A DNA stretch of 13,468 nt from JAHJBR01 sp040757035 (GTDB lineage: Archaea > Micrarchaeota > Micrarchaeia > Anstonellales > Bilamarchaeaceae), in assembly GCA_040757035.1 (NCBI GenBank), contig JBFLYM010000026.1, positions 1 through 13,468 of the forward strand, in the 5' to 3' direction. The number at the start of each line of letters is the position of its first letter. The first letter of the stretch is position 1. The notes under the pieces are model-generated. The model was not told the DNA's origin. It saw nothing but the letters and a program-made list of their open reading frames with translations, and searched no databases. Of the stretch, positions 1-5,100 are shown in pieces. The translations under genes and the position numbers were made by a program.

Positions 1-176
1 ATCTTTCTCATAATTTAATTATGAAAAGTTAGGATACAGATTACTTTAACGATAATTATATTGTTTTATCGAATAGAAATCAAAAAATTAGAGTTTAGAA
101 TTTAGGATAGAATTGGAAGGTCAAGTATAAAATCAATTTATCAGAGTTCTTTTTTCGATTTCCAAAAGGAAAATTG
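1..176. other. Left-edge intergenic spacer
   Basis: No supported gene. All three plus-strand frames hit stops within the first 30 bases. On the minus strand an ATG sits at 11-9 and could be the first codon of a gene running off the left edge (reading Met-Arg-Lys), with an AT-rich TATA-like stretch around 52-62 upstream of it; this is too little to call. A short 5-bp hairpin (TTTCC at 159-163, GGAAA at 168-172, AAAA loop) lies just past the stop of the NAC gene, but no T-run follows it on the minus strand, so I do not call it a terminator. Confidence 0.5.
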
Positions 177-506
177 CTATATCGTCCCAATTTCTATAAT
201 CGCGCGTGCAATATCGCCCTTGCTTTTTTGTAGTGCATCTTTTGCTTGGGCTTCGCTGCACTTTGTTTGCATCATTACCAATTTTATGTCATCCTCTTTT
301 ATTTGTAATTCCGATGTAATTTTCTCTCCTGATATCTGATAAGATTTTTGGCCTTGCATTGTGATTTCTATTATTTGCGGTTCATTTATGATTATACGTT
401 CTTCAGTTGTTTCTATTATTACACGCAAAGCATTGAGTTGTTTTGTTTTCATTCCCATTTGAGCCATTATCTTTTCCATTTGTCTTGGATTCATATTTGG
501 AAACAT
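177..506 (-). CDS. nac: Nascent polypeptide-associated complex protein (archaeal NAC alpha)
   Basis: This 109-residue protein matches archaeal NAC, a ribosome-associated homodimer that contacts nascent chains as they leave the exit tunnel. The N-terminus is Met/Asn-rich (MFPNMNPRQMEKIMAQMGMK), a hallmark of the family. A NAC beta-barrel segment follows at about residues 25-68, and a C-terminal UBA-type three-helix domain at about 70-107 (KEDDIKLVMMQTKCSEAQAK onward, ending in AIIEI). The length is typical of the archaeal family. The ATG is preceded by GAGGT six bases upstream on the minus strand, a clear Shine-Dalgarno that fixes the start. It is the last gene of the cluster, 44 bp after Rpp29, so it is probably co-transcribed with the translation genes but has its own strong ribosome binding site. 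Confidence 0.95.
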   Translation of the reverse strand: MFPNMNPRQMEKIMAQMGMKTKQLNALRVIIETTEERIIINEPQIIEITMQGQKSYQISGEKITSELQIKEDDIKLVMMQTKCSEAQAKDALQKSKGDIARAIIEIGTI

Positions 507-550
507 TTTATTACCTCATTTTCTTTGTTCTTTTTCTTTATTTATTCTTT

Positions 551-856
551 CTATCCATTTTCTGCTTTTGTTCTCCTTGTTTTAATTTCTTTTTTTGTTC
601 TTTCTTCAGGCCTAAAAACAATAGTGCTTCCTTTAAGCTTAACTTGTTCACCATTTTCAAGTGTAAACATAAAGGTACATGCGATTTTTGGAATTTTCAA
701 AATTTTTTTCTTATTTGGACATTCAATTACTAAAAGATTTTTTGTCTCATCTACAACTTTTCCATAAACTCCTATCCATTCATGCGAAGATGAATTAACT
801 ACTTTTACATCAAGACCGATAAATTCATGCAAATGTAGATTTTGGTTAGTTCTCAT
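551..856 (-). CDS. rnp1: Ribonuclease P protein component 1 (Rpp29/Pop4 family)
   Basis: At 101 residues this is the archaeal Rpp29 homologue, a Sm-like beta-barrel that binds the specificity domain of RNase P RNA with its partner Rpp21 and helps in 5' maturation of pre-tRNA. Recognition comes from the N-terminal helix and first strands (LHLHEFIGLDVKVV), the central stretch GVYGKVVDETKNLLVIEC, the strand TFMFTLENGEQVKLKGS, and the closing FRPEERTKKE. All are in family order and the length is normal. No Shine-Dalgarno is visible before the ATG; the gene begins 26 bp after the S3Ae stop and may rely on translational coupling or weak initiation. In many Euryarchaeota this gene lies in the large ribosomal operon between L29 and S17; here it sits between S3Ae and NAC. 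Confidence 0.93.
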   Translation of the reverse strand: MRTNQNLHLHEFIGLDVKVVNSSSHEWIGVYGKVVDETKNLLVIECPNKKKILKIPKIACTFMFTLENGEQVKLKGSTIVFRPEERTKKEIKTRRTKAENG

Positions 857-882
857 TTTTAAAAATTTTCTATTATTTGTTG

Positions 883-1488
883 TTATGCAAAGGTTTCATT
901 AAGTTCGCTTTTTCTGACCTCTACACGTCTCATTGGAGTTATCTGCTTAAGGCGGTTGAAAATTTTACTTGCAAATTTTCCGAATATTACCTCTTGTATA
1001 AATTGATCAAATACGTAATCAGTACTTACTTTTTTGAATTCTTCGACTATAGCGTTATAAATATTCTTTTTAGTATTCTGCGAAACTTTATTTTCGGTTA
1101 TTGCAATAACCTTTACTTTCAAAATACAATCATCTTTAGTTTTTAGATTATGAACAACATTGATCATAGAACGATTACGTTTTGATAGACTTTTTATGTA
1201 AGAAGAGGCAATTTCATGCCCGATAAACTTTGTGTATGCATTTTTATCCTTCACTTCAACTATTCTAAATTTCAACGATGTGAAAATTGAACTTTGTGAA
1301 TGCTGTTTTGTTATTTCAGCAAGAGTGCATGAAAGTATTCTATTAATAAGATTCGCTTCGTCGTTTGAAATAATTTCATCAATTTCTCTTAGATCAAAAA
1401 TCTTAGGCGCAAATACCTTATACCACTGCTTATTTTTCCATTTCTCAACAACTTTAGTTTTTTTTATCGGAGCTGCCATATTTATCAT
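883..1488 (-). CDS. rps3ae: Small-subunit ribosomal protein S3Ae (eS1)
   Basis: A 201-residue basic protein of the archaeal/eukaryal S3Ae (eS1) family, a component of the 30S platform near the mRNA exit. The N-terminus (KTKVVEKWKNKQWYKVFAPK) is the diagnostic VxxKWKxKxWYxVxAPxxF block. It is followed by the IGHEIASSYIKSLSKRNRSM region at about residues 88-107, which contacts rRNA in the family, and a basic C-terminus (TPMRRVEVRKSE). Size is in the usual 190-210 range. Two ATGs are possible: 1488, reported here, and 1479, which would give MAAPIKK and looks more like family N-termini. Neither has a Shine-Dalgarno, and a stop codon directly precedes the first. It lies 27 bp after S15. In many Euryarchaeota a RecJ-like gene separates S15 from S3Ae; here there is none. 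Confidence 0.95.
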   Translation of the reverse strand: MINMAAPIKKTKVVEKWKNKQWYKVFAPKIFDLREIDEIISNDEANLINRILSCTLAEITKQHSQSSIFTSLKFRIVEVKDKNAYTKFIGHEIASSYIKSLSKRNRSMINVVHNLKTKDDCILKVKVIAITENKVSQNTKKNIYNAIVEEFKKVSTDYVFDQFIQEVIFGKFASKIFNRLKQITPMRRVEVRKSELNETFA

Positions 1489-1515
1489 TTATTCAATATG
1501 TTCAATAAGAAGGCA

Positions 1516-1971
1516 TTATTTAATAAGAAGTGCTGCTGTTTCTGCGTTATATCTCCAATCCGCAGGAAGCCTTTTGTTTTTTATATAGTATCTTACAAGC
1601 CTCTTAATTTTTGATTCAACACGAATGAGTGAATTTTTGTTTGTTCTATCCGACTTATTAGCATTAAGATGGGTGCGCATTCTCACCGCTTTTCTAATCA
1701 AATTCATAAGATCATCAGGATATTGCTCAAGAACATTTTCCTCTTTTAAGAATGTACTAAGTGTTTTACCAAGAATTGGTTTTATTGCAGGGACTGCGTA
1801 TTGGTCCCGAAGCATTATTCCGATCATTGTTGGACTTATGCCTTTTTTTGCATATTCTATAATTATGTTTTTTATTTCTTTTTCAGAATATTCAATCCAT
1901 TTCGGCGATATCTTTGCCTTCTGCCTTTTTCTGCCACTTTTTCCATGTTTCTTAGAATGTAACTTAGCCAT
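1516..1971 (-). CDS. rps15: Small-subunit ribosomal protein S15 (uS15), archaeal type
   Basis: A 151-residue protein, longer than bacterial S15 because it carries the archaeal/eukaryal N-terminal extension (MAKLHSKKHGKSGRKR). It binds the central domain of 16S rRNA at a three-way junction early in 30S assembly. The family blocks SPTMIGIMLRDQYAVP (46-61), LMNLIRKAVRMRTHL (88-102) and RVESKIKRLVRYYIKNKRLP (117-136) are all present, and the usual terminal ADWRYN is followed by a short tail. The start is fixed by AGGTGA (minus strand, 1983-1978), six bases before the ATG. A 13-bp inverted repeat lies directly upstream of that ribosome binding site. The gene heads S15-S3Ae-Rpp29-NAC and has a 146-bp leader separating it from the pyrophosphatase. 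Confidence 0.97.
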   Translation of the reverse strand: MAKLHSKKHGKSGRKRQKAKISPKWIEYSEKEIKNIIIEYAKKGISPTMIGIMLRDQYAVPAIKPILGKTLSTFLKEENVLEQYPDDLMNLIRKAVRMRTHLNANKSDRTNKNSLIRVESKIKRLVRYYIKNKRLPADWRYNAETAALLIK

Positions 1972-1977
1972 TTAAAT

Positions 1978-1983
1978 TCACCT
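1978..1983 (-). promoter_or_regulatory. Ribosome binding site of rps15
   Basis: On the minus strand this reads AGGTGA, a six-base match to the archaeal anti-Shine-Dalgarno complement GGAGGTGATC, six bases before the S15 ATG. It abuts the base of the hairpin at 1984-2015 without a spacer, so pairing of the hairpin, or a protein bound to it, could affect ribosome access. Confidence 0.8.
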
Positions 1984-2015
1984 AAATTTCCGTTGCCTTT
2001 AAGCAATGGAAATTT
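1984..2015 (-). promoter_or_regulatory. Hairpin in the rps15 leader
   Basis: The arms 1984-1996 (AAATTTCCGTTGC) and 2003-2015 (GCAATGGAAATTT) are inverted repeats of 13 bp enclosing a six-base loop. As minus-strand RNA there is a single A-C mismatch; as plus-strand RNA that position is a G-U pair. No T-run follows on the minus strand, which argues against an intrinsic terminator. The placement against the S15 ribosome binding site is what one expects of a translational operator, and bacterial S15 is known to repress its own mRNA through leader structures. An S15 operator is inference here. Confidence 0.55.
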
Positions 2016-2037
2016 ATCAAAAAATTTATCAAAACTT

Positions 2038-2045
2038 GATATTTA
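2038..2045 (-). promoter_or_regulatory. Possible TATA box for rps15
   Basis: The minus strand reads TAAATATC, centred about 26 bases upstream of position 2015, which would start the transcript at the foot of the leader hairpin. The match to an archaeal TATA element is only fair, and the A/T-rich spacer offers other candidates. The gene could instead be read through from the pyrophosphatase. Confidence 0.3.
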
Positions 2046-2092
2046 GCCATTTTTAGATCAGGGGTTTATGTTTTTATCAGAGAGTCTACCTG

Positions 2093-2116
2093 TTAATGTT
2101 TTAATGTGTTAATGTT
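2093..2116. repeat. 8-bp-period tandem repeat (TTAATGT x3)
   Basis: TTAATGT occurs at 2093-2099, 2101-2107 and 2109-2115, an exact 8-bp period. The longer unit GTTAATGTTTT is present perfectly at 2092-2102 and 2108-2118. The array ends inside the stop codon (2118-2120) of the minus-strand pyrophosphatase gene. Confidence 0.75.
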
Positions 2117-2117
2117 T

Positions 2118-2711
2118 TTATGTTTTAGGGTCAGTATGATGCAGTTGATACCATTTAGCCAATTTAATAAAAGCATTAAACCTATGCGAAATAGTGTTTT
2201 TAAGCATTTCGTTTTCAGCAAACGTCTGGCGCTGTAGATTTGACAGAGATATTGGAATAAAGATTGGATCATAGCCAAAACTACCTTTTCCTCGTTCGCA
2301 TTTGGAAATAATTCCATGCACTTCGCCACAGAAAACTTTTTGGGTTTTAGAATCAGTATAGGCAACTGACGATTTAAAATACGCTTTGCGATTTTTGTGT
2401 TTTGCGAGTAGTCTGAGAATTCCGTCATTCCCTATCTTTTTGTAAACCCATGCTGAATATGTACCAGGAAACCCATTCAGTGCTTGGATAAATAATCCGG
2501 AATCTTCACATATAAGCGGTTTTTTTATTTTTTCAAATAACACCTTTGCGCTTTTAACCGCAACGTCTTTGGTATCATGAGCGCGAGTTTCTTCATATGC
2601 CAAGGATAAATGTTTCAACCGAATTTTATAAGATCGAAGTATTTCTCGTGCTTCGGTGAATTTGTGCGCATTGCTAGTAACAAACAATAGGGTAATAAAA
2701 CCACCATGCAT
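2118..2711 (-). CDS. XTP/dITP pyrophosphatase (HAM1/RdgB family)
   Basis: A 197-residue member of the HAM1 (ITPA) family, which hydrolyses XTP, ITP and dITP to monophosphates and pyrophosphate and so keeps deaminated purines out of nucleic acids. Visible family blocks are LLFVTSNAHKFTEA (8-21, with the nucleotide-contacting SxNxxK motif), ICEDSGLFIQALNGFPGTYS (67-86, with catalytic Glu/Asp), GKGSFGYDPIFIP (about 141-153) and the late TFAE...SHRFNAF segment that contacts the base. Length is normal. The ATG is seven residues upstream of the usual family start at LLFVT and has no obvious Shine-Dalgarno, so the exact start is uncertain. In Euryarchaeota this gene is often next to S15 and the KEOPS genes Kae1/Bud32, which fits its place at the head of the cluster. 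Confidence 0.94.
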   Translation of the reverse strand: MHGGFITLLFVTSNAHKFTEAREILRSYKIRLKHLSLAYEETRAHDTKDVAVKSAKVLFEKIKKPLICEDSGLFIQALNGFPGTYSAWVYKKIGNDGILRLLAKHKNRKAYFKSSVAYTDSKTQKVFCGEVHGIISKCERGKGSFGYDPIFIPISLSNLQRQTFAENEMLKNTISHRFNAFIKLAKWYQLHHTDPKT

Positions 2712-2840
2712 AATTAATTAGAAATTATTAGAGATTAATTAGAAAAGAGATTAAAATATGAGCTATCTTGATTAAAATATGAATCATCTCAAAATAGATT
2801 TATCTCAAAACAGATAACGGATATTAGGTTAGGTATGTTT
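2712..2840. repeat. Divergent spacer with paired direct repeats
   Basis: This spacer separates two diverging genes and is built of repeated AT-rich units. ATTAATTAGAAA occurs at 2713-2724 and 2734-2745, and GATTAAAATATGA at 2749-2761 and 2770-2782; both pairs are spaced by exactly 21 bp. ATCTCAAAA occurs at 2786-2794 and 2802-2810 with a 16-bp period. The equal 21-bp spacing, close to two DNA turns, would suit repeated protein sites on one DNA face, but could also be residue of local duplication. Promoters for both flanking genes must lie here; I see no strong TATA element. Confidence 0.6.
2831..2834 (+). promoter_or_regulatory. Ribosome binding site deciding the start at 2841
   Basis: AGGT lies six bases before the ATG at 2841, whereas the earlier in-frame ATG at 2835 touches it directly and could not use it. 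TAGGT is itself tandemly doubled (2825-2829, 2830-2834). This is why the downstream ATG is preferred for the gene that follows. Confidence 0.55.
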
Positions 2841-3590
2841 ATGGCAGACGAAATAAAATCCGAAGAGATAAAAAAAACAATAAGCACGCAGGAAGCTTCG
2901 GCTGAAACTCCAGTTACACCAGAAGAAATTGAAAGAAGAAAAAAACTCGCAATTGTTGACGACGCAGTAATAAAATTTAACATGTATCCCATCGCAACTA
3001 ATGAAGAAATAAAAAACGCCTCGCTTGCAACTCTAAAAAAGATCTATTCTGAAGGAGACGAAAAAATAAACCAAATAATTCTCTATGTATTGCACGAAAT
3101 TATTTTGCAATATTCTGAATATCGCATTCCAAAAAACTTTGAATATTTCAAAAAAAAATTTCCTCAAGCGCAACCATCGCAACTACGCATGAACGTGTTC
3201 AAAGGAATGTTTAATTATTCAAATTCGCTTGAAGGCTTGATAGAAATAATCAATTTATTGTGTGAATTCGATACTAATGACTCAATAAAGATATTAACAC
3301 ATCATTTCTCATTTTTTTGCGCGTACGATGGAAGCGAAGGTTCGCGCATCTTAAGAAATGTAATAATAGACGCGCTTGGTAAAAGCAGATCGGTTTATGC
3401 GCTTGACGCACTTCTTTCATATGTGAAAAACATTGAGGACGAACATCTCGCATCGCGAATTATATGCGCTATTATTGAATGGAAAGAAAAAATAGGCAAA
3501 TTAAAAATTGCGGTGAAAAAAAAGAACGAATTGATGGCAAAGATAAACGAGGTAATAATTTTAGAAAAAGAAGGAGGACACTATAGATGA
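2841..3590 (+). CDS. Uncharacterised helical-repeat protein
   Basis: A 249-residue protein I do not recognise. It starts with an acidic, Thr/Glu-rich, probably disordered stretch (residues 1-30) and then looks almost entirely alpha-helical. Segments such as LRMNVFKGMFNYSNSLEGLI (115-134) and ILRNVIIDALGKSRSVYALD (160-179), followed by ALLSYVKN, have the hydrophobic spacing of paired HEAT/ARM-type helices; the DALGKSRSVYALDALLSYV part is close to a HEAT repeat. The C-terminus is basic, with a lysine run near 221-228. There is no signal peptide, membrane segment or catalytic motif. The ATG at 2841 is chosen for its spacing from AGGT; 2835 would add Met-Phe. It lies alone between a divergent spacer and a structured spacer before hisS. 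A scaffold or binding role is inference only. Confidence 0.75.
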   Translation: MADEIKSEEIKKTISTQEASAETPVTPEEIERRKKLAIVDDAVIKFNMYPIATNEEIKNASLATLKKIYSEGDEKINQIILYVLHEIILQYSEYRIPKNFEYFKKKFPQAQPSQLRMNVFKGMFNYSNSLEGLIEIINLLCEFDTNDSIKILTHHFSFFCAYDGSEGSRILRNVIIDALGKSRSVYALDALLSYVKNIEDEHLASRIICAIIEWKEKIGKLKIAVKKKNELMAKINEVIILEKEGGHYR

Positions 3591-3609
3591 ATAATAAATA
3601 ATACTCGTG

Positions 3610-3664
3610 ATATACGCAACCAACTAAGTTTTTCCGATTTTGTTTTTTAGGTTTATGCGTATAT
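3610..3664 (+). promoter_or_regulatory. Inverted repeat, stem with 37-base T-rich loop
   Basis: ATATACGCA (3610-3618) pairs perfectly with TGCGTATAT (3656-3664), and the next bases ACC/GGT can extend the stem across a three-base bulge. It begins 20 bp after the stop of the helical-repeat gene, and its loop contains the T-rich tract at 3629-3648. It may be a transcript 3'-end element or part of an untranslated RNA before hisS. Confidence 0.45.
3629..3648 (+). terminator. T-rich tract after the helical-repeat gene
   Basis: Runs of five, four and six T residues occur within about 20 bases, shortly downstream of the stop at 3590. Archaeal RNA polymerase typically releases at such oligo-T stretches on the non-template strand without needing a hairpin, so this is a plausible end for the upstream transcript. 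Confidence 0.5.
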
Positions 3665-3666
3665 GC

Positions 3667-3689
3667 GATCCACGTTTTTTTAGTGGATC
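3667..3689 (+). promoter_or_regulatory. GATCCAC hairpin upstream of hisS
   Basis: GATCCAC (3667-3673) and GTGGATC (3683-3689) form a perfect 7-bp stem with a nine-base, T-rich loop. It directly follows the larger inverted repeat, and a third small one (GTATAT 3691-3696, ATATAC 3709-3714) comes next. The loop T-run makes a termination role possible. No tRNA fold can be drawn from these elements. Confidence 0.45.
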
Positions 3690-3751
3690 AGTATATCTAT
3701 ACATTATTATATACTATTTATAGTGGTACTTATATGGTATCTATATGATGT

Positions 3752-3760
3752 CTATATATA
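3752..3760 (+). promoter_or_regulatory. TATA box for hisS
   Basis: CTATATATA is centred about 25 bases before the ATG at 3780, the distance from TATA box to transcription start in archaea. This predicts a leaderless or nearly leaderless hisS mRNA and rules against using the in-frame ATG at 3723, which would lie upstream of the promoter. Several other TATA-like stretches are present in this very AT-rich spacer. Confidence 0.45.
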
Positions 3761-3782
3761 TGATATTTATGTGATATTTATG
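3761..3782 (+). repeat. 11-bp tandem duplication ending in the hisS start codon
   Basis: TGATATTTATG is present perfectly at 3761-3771 and 3772-3782; the last three bases of the second copy are the hisS ATG. The first copy's ATG is out of frame with it. A looser array of TATATGAT-like units extends upstream to about 3731. Confidence 0.75.
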
Positions 3783-5072
3783 CTAAAAAAACTTACGCCA
3801 AAAGGAATGCGGGATTTTTTGCCTGAAGAAATGATTATACGCGAATGGGTTCTAGAGAAAATAGCGACAATTTACAGACTTTATGGATTTAGACCCCTTA
3901 GCACACCAGCGTTAGAATATATGAGTACGCTTGAAGCAAAAAGCGGAGATGAAATTCTCGGACAAATCTTCAAATTGGAAAATGAAGAGGTAGGACTAAG
4001 ATTTGATCTTACCGTTCCTCTAGCGCGCGTGGCGGCAACAAACGCTATTCCAAAACCATTTAAAAGATATTCCATCTCTGCTGTATGGAGAAAGGAAGAA
4101 CCACAAAAAGGACGTATGCGGGAATTTTGGCAGGCCGATGCCGACATAATAGGCTCAAAAAACATGCGTTCAGAATCCGAATTGCTTGTTCTTGCAAATG
4201 ATGCGATCATTGCGCTCGGTTTTGATAAACCGCTTTTTATCTTAAATAATAGGAAGATTTTAGATGCGCTCGTTACGCGTTTTGGTGTTGAAGATAAAAA
4301 AAACATGATTTTCCGCCTGTTAGACAAAATTGACAGATTCGGACTAAAAAAAGTACGCGAAGATATTGAAAAATTGATGGAAAAGACAAACGCTGATGCG
4401 CTTTTTGATGTACTTGCTGTGCAAGGAACCAATACTGAAAAACTGGCGGTCGCAAAAAAGATAAACGAGGAAGCAGCAAAAGAACTTGAGGAAATAATCG
4501 TGAATGCGAAAACTGCGGACGCGGGTTTGAATATAATAATTGATTTTTTTCTTGTGCGCGGACTTGAATATTACACAGGCCCGATTTTTGAAATAAAATT
4601 AAGCGATAATATTGGAAGCGTTGGTGGAGGAGGAAGATACGATAATCTTCTTGGTTTTTATGGTCAAAACGATTATGCTACGGGAATAAGTCTTGGGATA
4701 GAACGACTGATATACTTAATTAAAGAACGGGAAAACAAAGAACAAAAACAAGAAACTAAAAAAAGAACTATCAAAAAAACGTATACACGCGTTTTTGTAG
4801 CATCGGTAAAGGGTTGCTTTGATCAAAGTGTAAAAATAGCTGGTGAATTCAGAAAGAACGGAATTTCTACCGAAGTTGATCTGAACGAACGTAGTTTAAG
4901 CAAACAATTTGATTACGCGAATGCGCTTGATATAGAATATGTTGCAATAGTAGGTGAAAAGGAAATTAAAGAAAACAAAATCAGGTTGCGCAATATGAGA
5001 AGCGGTGCCGAGGAATTAATAACTCTTGGGAAAGCAATGGAAAAAATAAAAAAATCAAAAAAGAATGATTAA
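3780..5072 (+). CDS. hisS: Histidyl-tRNA synthetase
   Basis: A class II aminoacyl-tRNA synthetase of 430 residues that charges tRNA-His. The protein begins KKLTPKGMRDFLPEEM, the normal HisRS opening. Motif 2 is in RYSISAVWRKEEPQKGRMRE (96-115); histidine-specific motifs LVRGLEYYTG (258-267) and GGGGRYDNLLG (282-292) and motif 3 TGISLGIERL (301-310) follow. The anticodon-binding domain covers about 337-425. Length is normal for archaea. The ATG at 3780 is chosen because an upstream in-frame ATG (3723) would add 19 unrelated, Tyr/Ile-rich residues read from AT repeats. The inter-domain linker (315-336) is unusually Lys/Glu/Gln-rich. The 3' end overlaps the next gene by eight bases (ATGATTAA), so the two are probably co-translated. 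Confidence 0.97.
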   Translation: MLKKLTPKGMRDFLPEEMIIREWVLEKIATIYRLYGFRPLSTPALEYMSTLEAKSGDEILGQIFKLENEEVGLRFDLTVPLARVAATNAIPKPFKRYSISAVWRKEEPQKGRMREFWQADADIIGSKNMRSESELLVLANDAIIALGFDKPLFILNNRKILDALVTRFGVEDKKNMIFRLLDKIDRFGLKKVREDIEKLMEKTNADALFDVLAVQGTNTEKLAVAKKINEEAAKELEEIIVNAKTADAGLNIIIDFFLVRGLEYYTGPIFEIKLSDNIGSVGGGGRYDNLLGFYGQNDYATGISLGIERLIYLIKERENKEQKQETKKRTIKKTYTRVFVASVKGCFDQSVKIAGEFRKNGISTEVDLNERSLSKQFDYANALDIEYVAIVGEKEIKENKIRLRNMRSGAEELITLGKAMEKIKKSKKND

Positions 5073-5100
5073 AGGCATACGGATGATTAAAGGCATACGG
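5065..5100 (+). repeat. 18-bp in-frame tandem duplication at a gene start
   Basis: ATGATTAAAGGCATACGG is present perfectly at 5065-5082 and 5083-5100, followed by a partial third copy (ATGATTA at 5101-5107). The unit is a multiple of three and begins with ATG, so the encoded N-terminus reads MIKGIR twice and then MIIR. It also spans the hisS stop codon at 5070-5072. Confidence 0.9.

Noticed and set aside
348..767. Plus-strand open frame of 139 codons across the NAC and Rpp29 genes
   Set aside because: It is antisense to two well-supported genes and encodes a Phe/Ser-rich product typical of reverse reading of AT-rich coding DNA.
2093..2428. Second minus-strand frame within the pyrophosphatase gene
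   Set aside because: It overlaps the strongly supported HAM1-family frame throughout and its product shows no family features.
3591..3722. Possible tRNA or T-box-like element before hisS
   Set aside because: No cloverleaf, TTCGA-type T-loop or CCA-compatible acceptor can be drawn, and T-boxes are not known in archaea.
3723..3779. Longer start for hisS giving a 19-residue Tyr/Ile-rich extension
   Set aside because: The extension is read from AT repeats, lies upstream of the likely TATA box, and HisRS homologues start at the KKLTPKGMRDF region.
3881..4432. Minus-strand frame of 183 codons inside hisS
   Set aside because: Antisense to conserved HisRS motif-bearing sequence; Ser/Phe-rich product without motifs.
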